From: an uncultured Clostridia bacterium
GTDB lineage: Bacteria > Bacillota > Clostridia > Oscillospirales > Acutalibacteraceae
Assembly (NCBI GenBank): GCA_947176035.1
Contig: CAMWPJ010000004.1
Coordinates: 1-41,299, forward strand
Reading direction: 5' to 3'
Length of the DNA: 41,299 bases
Shown here: in pieces, positions 1 through 8,890 of the stretch
Layout of the letters: each line of letters starts with the position of its first letter
How positions within the stretch are numbered: position 1 is the stretch's first letter
Made by a program: the position numbers and the translations under genes
Notes under the pieces: generated by a model
What the model was told of the DNA's origin: nothing
Databases searched by the model: none
What the model saw: only the letters and a program-made list of their open reading frames with translations

Positions 1-440
1 ATAATATAGTAAGTAATAAAGATAAGATTGATAAAGATAAAAAACGAGCTAAACAGTTGCTTCAGAAAAGAGAAGATTGGACTGAAATCATAAAGAAAAA
101 TATCGAGTATGATTACTTTTCTGACAAAGCAAACGAAGATGATGATGACGAACTTATTGAATTCGTAAATTTAGCGGTTGAGGTTATGGTGGATGTTATC
201 ACTTCTTCAAAACCGATTACATATATTAAGGGTCAGGAATTTCCTACACAAACAGTTTCAAATCAAATGCAAAAAATTACTTCCTCTCAAATAGAGTATG
301 TTTGGAATTGTATTAAGCATAATACAACCGGAATTAAAAATATTCAGAACTATGTTCTTACTTCACTATATAACGCATTTAACAGTGAAAGTTTATATTG
401 GCAACAAGTTGTTAATCACAATCATCCTGAATTCTCATAA
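1..440 (+). CDS. C-terminal part of an ICE replication-initiator-type protein with a DUF6017-like domain (5' truncated by window edge)
   Basis: Frame stays open to the left edge (NIVSNKDKIDKDKKRAKQLLQKREDW...). C-terminus IEYDYF..VNLAVEVMVDVI..PTQTVSNQMQKI..IEYVWNCIK.NTTGIKNIQNYVLTSLYNA resembles DUF6017 of conjugative element replication proteins. Confidence 0.6.
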   Translation, partial: NIVSNKDKIDKDKKRAKQLLQKREDWTEIIKKNIEYDYFSDKANEDDDDELIEFVNLAVEVMVDVITSSKPITYIKGQEFPTQTVSNQMQKITSSQIEYVWNCIKHNTTGIKNIQNYVLTSLYNAFNSESLYWQQVVNHNHPEFS

Positions 441-534
441 CAAAATATAATTTGATTTTATGTGCAAATCTCAAAATCGTATAATTGAAATTATATATTA
501 CTTATGCTACTATTATGGCAAGGAGGTAATATTT

Positions 535-792
535 ATGAAATCAGTTTTGTTTAACATATTAAAATCAATTTTGACAGTTGTAAAATTTGTTTTTGTAATT
601 ATCGGAAGTATAGGAGCTTTTTTATCAGTGCTTTTATTGCTATTGTGCATATTTGGTCTATTGTTAAATGCAGTTATAGGTGGTTGGGACAAAGCATTTG
701 ATTTAACACTTATGCCACTGTTAGTAAGTTTAGGTGCAGTATTCGGATTTTCAATACTACGTGCTCTTGGAACTTTAGGTAATGATAAATGA
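535..792 (+). CDS. Small membrane protein (about 85 aa, hydrophobic segments)
   Basis: ATG at 535 preceded by AAGGAGG; hydrophobic stretches. Start chosen downstream of the track start at 460 because of the RBS. Confidence 0.55.
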   Translation: MKSVLFNILKSILTVVKFVFVIIGSIGAFLSVLLLLLCIFGLLLNAVIGGWDKAFDLTLMPLLVSLGAVFGFSILRALGTLGNDK

Positions 793-811
793 TACAAAAG
801 GAGGAAGATTT

Positions 812-1405
812 ATGAAAAAGAAAATATTAGCCATTATCGGCATAGGAATTATTGCTACAACAATGCTTGCAGGATGCAGTTCAAAGGATGTTGACGCTGA
901 TGCAACGTCAAGTACCGAATCAACAAGTCAGATTACAACAGTTACAACTACAACAAAACCTGCAGAGAGCACAACCAAACCAACCGAAACAAAGGCTGAC
1001 ACAACAGCACCAGCAAAAGCTCCTGTAAATAAAACTACGGCATATAACACAACACGCAGCACAACAGCTGCAACTACAGAAAAGCTAACGACTACAGAAC
1101 CAACAACTGAGTCCGAAACAGATCCGCCAACAGAAGCACCTACCGTTAAAAATGTATCTGCATCTGAGGTACAAGCTCAGGTTAATTCATATATTCGCAG
1201 CAAGGGATATACGGTTGACAGTTCACTCAGACCTGATAATGCTGGATGGAGTGGAAAAATTTCAAGAACTCAAGAAGCTTTAAATAACGGAAGAACATTA
1301 CAATTATGTAAAGAATATGTAGATATTGAAATTTCAAACGGATACGATGGAATGACATTATATTGCTATTATGATAACAGCTCATTTTACATTTTGTATC
1401 TATAA
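812..1405 (+). CDS. Thr-rich cell-surface lipoprotein
   Basis: RBS AAAGGAGG before ATG 812; signal peptide with lipobox LAGC; Thr/Pro/Glu-rich stalk followed by a compact C-terminal domain. Confidence 0.7.
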   Translation: MKKKILAIIGIGIIATTMLAGCSSKDVDADATSSTESTSQITTVTTTTKPAESTTKPTETKADTTAPAKAPVNKTTAYNTTRSTTAATTEKLTTTEPTTESETDPPTEAPTVKNVSASEVQAQVNSYIRSKGYTVDSSLRPDNAGWSGKISRTQEALNNGRTLQLCKEYVDIEISNGYDGMTLYCYYDNSSFYILYL

Positions 1406-1433
1406 TCCATAAAACACAAGTTAATAACTCTTT

Positions 1434-1473
1434 AAGAGCTAATTTATCAAATCGATAGATTGGCTCTTTTTTT
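1434..1473 (+). terminator. Rho-independent terminator
   Basis: AAGAGCTAAT ... ATTGGCTCTT stem followed by a T run. Confidence 0.65.
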
Positions 1474-1535
1474 ATGCAATTCCAGCCATAAGGCTGTTTT
1501 GAATAGATAAAAAATTTATTGAAAGGAGAGATTTT

Positions 1536-4500
1536 ATGAAGAAAAAAATCTCGAAAATTATGGCAGTATTGCTGTCAATGCTGATACTGCTGACACAAAC
1601 TGTACCGGCATTTGCAGCACTGACAGAAGGCAATAAATATGATTTTGAAACAAGATATTTAGATGCCTACTATGACACAGGCACGTGGGAAACAGCAGAC
1701 GGCCACATCCATAACAATTACGGTCAGGTTGCGCTACGTAATCTCAAATCAACAGGTGAACCGATTTATTGCATTCAGATTTACAACGCTGTAAATAGTG
1801 ATGCCGCTACAGCTGAAGAACTTAAAGATACAGGTGTATGGCGAGACGAATTGACAGGAGTTGCTCAAAATGGTATCACGAAAGTCTCTGTATATGGCTA
1901 TCCAAATTACACATACGGTTATTCTGCTGATGATGCACAGCTTGCTACACAGGTTTTGATGTGGGATTTTGAAATTGACAGACGTTCTGATTTCTCTGTT
2001 GCAACAACTGCATTTGCAAGAAAAATCTTTGCCAACTATCCTGATGCAGAAAAATGTTACCTTGAAATCCTCAAGGCTTGTAGCGGTCACTATATCAGAC
2101 CTGACTTTGATACAAACAAAGTTACGCTCAAGGGTACAGGCAGTTCCAATGCTGTTAACGTCTATGATGCTAATTTCGTTCTGAGCAATTATACAGTTAG
2201 CTCATCAGACAGCAGAATCAAAACCGAAATACTCGGCAACAGACTTACTGTTTACGCTGAAGGTTCAGGTACTATTTCAGGCAGACTTACTCTTACCAAG
2301 AAAAACACTGATATCAATTCTGTTTTTGCACTGACAGGTGCGAATCAGACCTTGCTTTACGGAACAATTGAAGATCCGGTTAGAACGGTATTAACCGTTG
2401 AAATGATTTCACTCGGTAATCTCAGTATTCACAAAACATCTGAGGACAACAATGTATCCGGCATCTCTTTTACAATTAAAGGCAATGGATATTCTAAAAC
2501 CGTAACAACGGACAATAACGGCAATATCAGGCTCAATGACTTGCAGCCCGGCACATACACTGTAACCGAAAACAGCAGTGATAAATATGCTGCACAGAAA
2601 GCACAGACCGTAACCGTTGAAAGCGGAAAGACTACATCCGTTACATTCAACAACGTTCTCAAAAAATTCAGAGTAACCGTAACTAAGGCGGATGCCGAAA
2701 ACGGCACGGCTCAGGGTGATGCTACACTTGCAGGTGCTGTGTACGGCATTTACAACAACGGCGCACTTGTTGATACCTACACAACAGATGCTGAAGGAAA
2801 ATTCACTACAAAATATTATGTATGCGGTAACAATTGGACTATCAGAGAAATCACACCGAGCACAGGCTATCTGCTTGATGAAACGGAATACAAGATTGGC
2901 GCAGAAGCAAAGAATTACACCGTTGAACTTAACGATACGACTAATACTGTTAAAGAGCAGGTAATCAAAGGCAACGTTGCAATTATAAAACACATCGGCA
3001 ATGGCAGCGCAGGTGTTGAAACTCCTGAAAGCGGTGCAGAATTCCAGCTCTACCTTAAATCTGCAGGCAATTATGAAAATGCAAAGCAGAATGAGCGTGA
3101 CACACTTGTTTGTGACGAAAACGGTTATGCAGTAAGTAAAGACCTTCCATATGGTGTTTACACACTTCATCAGAGCAAAGGCTGGGATGGAACAGAATAC
3201 GTCACCGATTTTGATGTGTACATTTCAGAGAACGGCAAAACGCATCACTACATTATGAATAATCCATTATTCAACAGTCATCTCAAGATTGTTAAAACAG
3301 ATGCAGAAACAGGCAAAGCAATTGCTTATGCCGGCGCAGGCTTTCAGATTTACAAGCCTGACGGAACACTTGTAACGCAGTCCTTCACCTACCCTACTCC
3401 AAGCACGATTGATACGTTCTATACAAACGCTGACGGTGAACTAATTACACCTGAAGTATTGGAATACGGCAAGGGATATAAGCTTGTTGAGGTTCAGGCA
3501 CCGTATGGATATGTGCTTGATTCCGCACCTACTGTGTTTGATGTGACAGAGGAAAACAGCACAAGCGAAAATGCTTTGACAATTGTAAAAGTAAATAAAT
3601 CTAATCTCGCTCAGAAAGGTGTTATCGAAATCACCAAGATAGGCGAGATTTTTTCATCTGTAGGTATGCTCGGCGGCGGATATGTTGATGAAAATGGTAA
3701 TGATGTTTCATTCCCAATCACATATTCACCTATATTTGATACTAAAAACCTTGCTGATGCAGTATTTCAGATTTTCGCTGCTGAAGATATCATCACTCTT
3801 GACGGAACAGTAAGAGCAGCCAAGGGTGACCTTGTTGATGAAATCACAACTGATGAAAAAGGTTCTGCAAAATCAAAAGAACTTTATCTCGGCAAATACA
3901 CAGTAATTGAAAAATCTGCTCCTGATACTTTTGTTATTTCTAACGAAAAGTATGATATTGAATTAGCTTACGCTGATCAGAAAATCGAAATAACAACAGC
4001 TGACTTATCTGTATTTAATGAGAGACAAAAGGTAGCTGTTTCACTTAACAAACTGCTTGAAAATAACGAAACATTTGATATCGGCAACAACAATGAAATT
4101 CTTTCAGTACAGTTTGGACTTTATGCAGATGAAGATGTTACAGCTGCAGATGGCAGCATCATCCCACAGGATAGTCTGATTACATTTTCTAACTGTGACG
4201 AAAACGGAAATATCACTTTCAACTGTGATTTACCAATCGGCTTTAAGTGGTATGTAAAAGAAATTGCAACTGATGAGCATTATATCCTTTCTGACACCAA
4301 GTATGAATTTGATACAGATTATCAGGGTCAGGATACCGAAATAATAAATATCGAAATCAATAATAGTGAACCTATTGAAAACAAACTCATTTATGGCAAC
4401 ATAAAGGGTTTGAAGATTGACAGAGAAACCAAAAAAGCAATTGAAGGTGCTTTATTCGGTTTATTCAATACAAGCGAAATTGAATTCACGGAGGATAATG

Positions 4501-5186
4501 CGATTTTTACAGCCGTGTCAGATAAAAACGGTATTTTCAAATTTGAAAACATCCCATTTGGTAATTGGATTGTAAAAGAGTTGAAGCCTGCAGCCGGATA
4601 TCTGCAGAATACTGAATTACATTATGTTCAGATAAACAGCAATGAACAGAATATTGAATTAACAATTGAAAATGATCATACACCTGAAATCAGAACAACG
4701 GCAACTATTGACGGTGAAAAAGAAACAGCTTCAGAGGGCGAAATTACAATTATTGATACTGTATCATACAAACACCTTGTTCCCGGTAAGGAATATGTCC
4801 TCAAGGGCGTTCTTATGGATAAATCAACAGGCAAACCGTTTGAGGTTAATGGAGTGAGTATAACATCCGAAGTAACATTCGTTCCTGAAACTGCAAACGG
4901 AACTGTAGACGTGGAACTCAAATTCGATTCAAGCAGTATCAAAAGAACAACAGAGCTTGTAGTGTTTGAAACCTTGTATCAGGATAATATTGAGCTTACA
5001 GCTCACGCAGATATTAATGATGAGGGACAAACAGTTACGATTACCCGACCTGAATTAAAATCACCAAATACAGGTGCAGATGCAAATGTGCCGAGAATAC
5101 TTTTTGTTTTTGCAATAGTTGCTGCAGCAATTACAAGCACCTATTTCTTAACAATCCGAAACAGAAAGTCTGAGGAGAAAAACTGA
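1536..5186 (+). CDS. Large thioester-domain / SpaA (Cna-B) / VaFE-repeat cell-wall adhesin with SPNTG sorting signal
   Basis: Signal peptide; thioester-domain-like Cys (PIYCIQIYN) and Gln (ATQVLMWDFE); multiple SpaA/Cna-B repeats; VaFE-like IIDTVSYKHLVPGKEYVLKGVLMDKSTGKPF; C-terminal SPNTGAD + TM + charged tail. Confidence 0.85.
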   Translation: MKKKISKIMAVLLSMLILLTQTVPAFAALTEGNKYDFETRYLDAYYDTGTWETADGHIHNNYGQVALRNLKSTGEPIYCIQIYNAVNSDAATAEELKDTGVWRDELTGVAQNGITKVSVYGYPNYTYGYSADDAQLATQVLMWDFEIDRRSDFSVATTAFARKIFANYPDAEKCYLEILKACSGHYIRPDFDTNKVTLKGTGSSNAVNVYDANFVLSNYTVSSSDSRIKTEILGNRLTVYAEGSGTISGRLTLTKKNTDINSVFALTGANQTLLYGTIEDPVRTVLTVEMISLGNLSIHKTSEDNNVSGISFTIKGNGYSKTVTTDNNGNIRLNDLQPGTYTVTENSSDKYAAQKAQTVTVESGKTTSVTFNNVLKKFRVTVTKADAENGTAQGDATLAGAVYGIYNNGALVDTYTTDAEGKFTTKYYVCGNNWTIREITPSTGYLLDETEYKIGAEAKNYTVELNDTTNTVKEQVIKGNVAIIKHIGNGSAGVETPESGAEFQLYLKSAGNYENAKQNERDTLVCDENGYAVSKDLPYGVYTLHQSKGWDGTEYVTDFDVYISENGKTHHYIMNNPLFNSHLKIVKTDAETGKAIAYAGAGFQIYKPDGTLVTQSFTYPTPSTIDTFYTNADGELITPEVLEYGKGYKLVEVQAPYGYVLDSAPTVFDVTEENSTSENALTIVKVNKSNLAQKGVIEITKIGEIFSSVGMLGGGYVDENGNDVSFPITYSPIFDTKNLADAVFQIFAAEDIITLDGTVRAAKGDLVDEITTDEKGSAKSKELYLGKYTVIEKSAPDTFVISNEKYDIELAYADQKIEITTADLSVFNERQKVAVSLNKLLENNETFDIGNNNEILSVQFGLYADEDVTAADGSIIPQDSLITFSNCDENGNITFNCDLPIGFKWYVKEIATDEHYILSDTKYEFDTDYQGQDTEIINIEINNSEPIENKLIYGNIKGLKIDRETKKAIEGALFGLFNTSEIEFTEDNAIFTAVSDKNGIFKFENIPFGNWIVKELKPAAGYLQNTELHYVQINSNEQNIELTIENDHTPEIRTTATIDGEKETASEGEITIIDTVSYKHLVPGKEYVLKGVLMDKSTGKPFEVNGVSITSEVTFVPETANGTVDVELKFDSSSIKRTTELVVFETLYQDNIELTAHADINDEGQTVTITRPELKSPNTGADANVPRILFVFAIVAAAITSTYFLTIRNRKSEEKN

Positions 5187-6112
5187 TGTCAAAGAAATTC
5201 AATATTTATACGGTATTAGATGTAAGGCATCTCATTTTAGAACAAGGATTAGAGTGTGACGACATTTTTAATGATGAACTGAATGAATATCAAAAACATT
5301 TAATAACACAGCTGAACCGCAACGGCAGCTTTACATATATTCTCACCAAAAAAGGCTTTGAAAAATATTCAGAAGAATATGATGTTCAGATTGTCGGTAA
5401 GATCAGAAAGCGTCAGAAACATTATACAAATTATATTGATTTTGACGAGCTGAAGAAACAAAAAGCAAAAAAGAAAATTATCGGCTGCTGCAAGCTCTCA
5501 ATTGACAGCAATTCAGAGGAATGGAAAAAGTATGATATTAAACGCAGTGATCATTCACATACTGTCGGTTATGCCTGGATAGGTGGAAATCAATTCCTTC
5601 AGGTTACAACATTCAATCCTCTGCTCCTGCTCATTCCCCTCTTTCTTGCTTGTATGATTGCAATTCTGTTTGCTGCTTGCCCAAAGGATGATGTTATTCT
5701 CCCTTGGGCAATTCCGTCGGATATAACTGAAACTGCAGATAATGATAGTCAACCTCAAGCTGAACTTTGTTATTTTGCTCCATTCTCAGAACAGATAACA
5801 CTGACTAAGGATAATAAAACCGTTTCACTTATGAATGTAAAGGAAAACAACGGTAATTACTACATTTCCTATGAAGTATTCGTTGACGGTGAAAAAATGC
5901 AGATTCGTGATATTGCATCCGGCGAAGATCCGGGCAATGCATATATCACCGGATTGATTGTTCCCGGTGAAAAGGTAGACCTTGACTTGTGGAGCAAGCT
6001 TAATGCAGGAACGTATAGCTTAGTCTGCAGGGCAACAGAATACGGATTTGATACAAAGGACGAAAAAGACATTCATTACGATTTAACTACTACATTAGTA
6101 GTTGAAAAATAA
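5186..6112 (+). CDS. Membrane protein with N-terminal cytoplasmic and C-terminal extracellular domain, function unknown
   Basis: 308-aa ORF overlapping the adhesin stop (TGATG); one strong TM (FNPLLLLIPLFLACMIAILFAA). Confidence 0.6.
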   Translation: MSKKFNIYTVLDVRHLILEQGLECDDIFNDELNEYQKHLITQLNRNGSFTYILTKKGFEKYSEEYDVQIVGKIRKRQKHYTNYIDFDELKKQKAKKKIIGCCKLSIDSNSEEWKKYDIKRSDHSHTVGYAWIGGNQFLQVTTFNPLLLLIPLFLACMIAILFAACPKDDVILPWAIPSDITETADNDSQPQAELCYFAPFSEQITLTKDNKTVSLMNVKENNGNYYISYEVFVDGEKMQIRDIASGEDPGNAYITGLIVPGEKVDLDLWSKLNAGTYSLVCRATEYGFDTKDEKDIHYDLTTTLVVEK

Positions 6113-6156
6113 AAAATGACGCTGTGGAAAGACACAGAGAAAGGAGAGATTTTACT

Positions 6157-6846
6157 ATGAAAAAGAAAATCTCAAAAATCGCAGCATTCATTATGGCTGC
6201 ACTCATCATCTTCAGTAGCTTTTCAGCGTTTGCTGCAACAGGCTACGTAAATTCAACCGGTTCTGAGGCATCCGATATTGCTGTTCTTGATGACAGTACA
6301 TATATAGTTGCCGGTAAGGACACAACGCAGAATCAGAAATCAGAATATACCGAAATTCAGTATGCTGATGAAACTATCACAAGCAAATGTGATGTTTATG
6401 CAACGGTAGCTGAAGGTGAAAAGGTATATGATCCGACCAATCCCGATGCGGATGAAAACGGATTTGTTGACGGCAGCATCCTTGTAGGTGTACCTACAGT
6501 CCTTATTATGGATGCAGTGGCAGACGAAAACGGCTATTACATTGCAAAGGCTCAGGGCAGAGTAAAGGGCAATATCACAGGTGCTACAATCATCAATGTT
6601 GTGCCTGAAGCAAGCTTTACAATGTCACAGGACGGCAAGGATGACATCACAGCGATCGTTACACAGGACTTTACGAAATTTGTTGTTCCTACATCTGATG
6701 TTACCGGTGCAGATATAAACAAAAACGTAACACCTTCATTTAACGACAACGCTGTATTTAATGTAACAGTTGCAACAAATCAGGCTACTGCCGGCTCATG
6801 GCACGGTTCATTCACATACACCATTTCTACAAGCACAGCTGCTTAA
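6157..6846 (+). CDS. Small secreted protein with a domain shared with the next gene
   Basis: RBS AAAGGAG before ATG 6157; signal peptide; GVPTVLIMD...QDGKDDITA...AGSWHGSFTYTIST. Confidence 0.65.
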   Translation: MKKKISKIAAFIMAALIIFSSFSAFAATGYVNSTGSEASDIAVLDDSTYIVAGKDTTQNQKSEYTEIQYADETITSKCDVYATVAEGEKVYDPTNPDADENGFVDGSILVGVPTVLIMDAVADENGYYIAKAQGRVKGNITGATIINVVPEASFTMSQDGKDDITAIVTQDFTKFVVPTSDVTGADINKNVTPSFNDNAVFNVTVATNQATAGSWHGSFTYTISTSTAA

Positions 6847-6865
6847 TTAATACGGAGGTAAAAAG

Positions 6866-8782
6866 ATGAATAAAAAGACAAACAAAATACTTGCTGCTTG
6901 TCTATCAGCTGTAATGCTGCTGAGTGCATCCCCTGTTATGGCTGCACCTGTCATTCAGGAAGTCGGTGAAGGCAGTGCCAAAACTGACGTTTATCTGAAT
7001 ATTGATGATACAAATATCATTGCCGGAGTACCTACAACAATTATCGTTGACGGCAAGGCAAATGAAAACGGCGAAAATATCGGCGAATACTCCGTTAGTG
7101 CAAGTGGTGATATGGCAGGCAACAAAGAGCTTACCATTGCGCCGGAAAGCAATGAGATTACTTTGACACAAAAAGGAAAAGCAGACATTACCGCATCCAT
7201 TTCACAGGAGCAAACAGTTTTTTCAAGCGAAGACTTAGCGAACGGCACTTCATCTAACGGTAAAGTATCGGCAACTCTTACAGCCGGCAGCTGGACAGGC
7301 AGCACAAACTTTGTTATTTCAATGAATACCCTGCTGATGCCTGGATACACGACACTATATGAATACGATTTATCCGCTACAACTGATGATGATGTAAAGG
7401 CATATTATATGGTTCCGAACAAAAACACTTCAGCTGTGGAAGTTGAGACAGAACCGGTTATCGGTAATATGAATATTCTTTCAACTATTTCTAACCTGGT
7501 AAAGCCTATGACAGCATACGCAGCTGATAGCACTGTTATTGAGGTTGGTGAGACAAGATTTGAGCTTTCTGACGAAGACAAACTCATTATCTCCGGCAAT
7601 GGCGAAATGAAAAAAAACATTGCAACCGACATTGCTGATTTTGAAGGATTAAGAAAAGCTGTTGATGAGCATTTCAATACAACTCACAGTACTGCCCATA
7701 TAGGTACAGATACTTGTAAAGTTGATTATGTTAAAAATAACAGACAAGCAGTCATTCAGTATAAAAATTATACAGATTTATACCCAATTAATGTAATGAG
7801 CTGCTGGAAGGTTAATGATGGTTCTTGGGTATGTGACAAATCCTGTGGTTCAATAATGCAAGGGACAGGTGAAGGTCCTTTTTCCGCCTCAGAAACAAGT
7901 CGTCATAACAATCCTCAGTTGATGCAGGAAGTAAATGATTATATTGATAGTATAAAAAATGACTACATAATTAGTCTTCCTAAAGAAGTAATCATAAGAG
8001 ACGGTGTTACTAACATCTCTGAAAAAGCTTTCTATAATGTTTACACTATCGAAAGTATTGAAATACCGAATACTGTTACATCTATCGGCGAAGAAGCATT
8101 TTGGGGTTGTAAAAACTTAACTGATATATCTATTCCTGACAGCGTTAAATATATAGGGCACTTTTCTTTTAATAGCTGTGGTTTTGTAAAGGATGAAAGC
8201 AACTATGTAGATGGTGTACTGTATGTTGATAATGTTCTTGTCGAGGTAAAAAACACAGTCAGCGGCAATTTTACAATCAGAAACAATACTTCTACGATTG
8301 CCGGAGGTGCTTTTACTAACTGCAAAAATATAACAAGTGTAACAATTCCACAGGGAATAACCACCATTAATCCATATACATTTTTCGGTTGCAAAAAATT
8401 AGGCCGCGTAACTATTCCTGACAGCGTAACATACATTGATAAATTCGCTTTTACAAATTGCTCGAGTTTAGGATATATAACTATTCCTGATAGCGTAACT
8501 GGTATTGGTATGTCAGCATTTGATCACACAATGTTAAGACGTATTGATATACCAAATAGCGTAAAATCTATCGGCTACGGTGCATTTTATGGTTCATCTA
8601 ATATGCAAACAGTTAATCTTCCTAACAGCGTTGAAAGTATCGAAAATGAGGCATTCCTCTATATCAAACAAGGTTCAACAATTAACTGTCAGTCTCAGGC
8701 TGTTGCCGATTTGCTGATTGCTTCTAAAAATTATGACTCACTAAAATCAACAATAGTTGTTGCTCCTGAATTATTTTCATAA
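6866..8782 (+). CDS. Secreted protein: N-terminal domain shared with preceding gene plus BspA-type leucine-rich repeats (LRR_5)
   Basis: Signal peptide; repeated IxIPDSVTxIGxxAFxxCxxL units typical of BspA-like LRRs. Confidence 0.8.
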   Translation: MNKKTNKILAACLSAVMLLSASPVMAAPVIQEVGEGSAKTDVYLNIDDTNIIAGVPTTIIVDGKANENGENIGEYSVSASGDMAGNKELTIAPESNEITLTQKGKADITASISQEQTVFSSEDLANGTSSNGKVSATLTAGSWTGSTNFVISMNTLLMPGYTTLYEYDLSATTDDDVKAYYMVPNKNTSAVEVETEPVIGNMNILSTISNLVKPMTAYAADSTVIEVGETRFELSDEDKLIISGNGEMKKNIATDIADFEGLRKAVDEHFNTTHSTAHIGTDTCKVDYVKNNRQAVIQYKNYTDLYPINVMSCWKVNDGSWVCDKSCGSIMQGTGEGPFSASETSRHNNPQLMQEVNDYIDSIKNDYIISLPKEVIIRDGVTNISEKAFYNVYTIESIEIPNTVTSIGEEAFWGCKNLTDISIPDSVKYIGHFSFNSCGFVKDESNYVDGVLYVDNVLVEVKNTVSGNFTIRNNTSTIAGGAFTNCKNITSVTIPQGITTINPYTFFGCKKLGRVTIPDSVTYIDKFAFTNCSSLGYITIPDSVTGIGMSAFDHTMLRRIDIPNSVKSIGYGAFYGSSNMQTVNLPNSVESIENEAFLYIKQGSTINCQSQAVADLLIASKNYDSLKSTIVVAPELFS

Positions 8783-8801
8783 AAATATTAAATTAATACG
8801 G

Positions 8802-8835
8802 ACAGATGTGTACTCAGTGCACATCTGTTTTTTTT
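8802..8835 (+). terminator. Rho-independent terminator
   Basis: ACAGATGTG-TACTCAGTG-CACATCTGT followed by T8. Confidence 0.85.
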
Positions 8836-8890
8836 AATGCTCGTATCACTTTGTATTACAAAATAAATCATTACAAAAGGAGAAATAAAA

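Noticed and set aside
2409-3170. 253-aa - strand ORF inside the adhesin gene
   Set aside because: Complement-strand shadow of a strongly supported + strand CDS; Cys-rich low-plausibility composition and no RBS.
2400-4700. CRISPR-like or simple repeats in the adhesin
   Set aside because: Repeats are protein-level SpaA domains with diverged DNA, without constant direct repeats and spacers.
6124-6156. Track start of the 6124 gene
   Set aside because: GTG start precedes the strong RBS AAAGGAG; ATG 6157 gives a clean signal peptide.
8100-8650. Repeated CCTGA(C/T)AGCGT segments as a DNA repeat array
   Set aside because: They encode the IPDSV core of BspA-type LRRs and are explained by the protein repeat.
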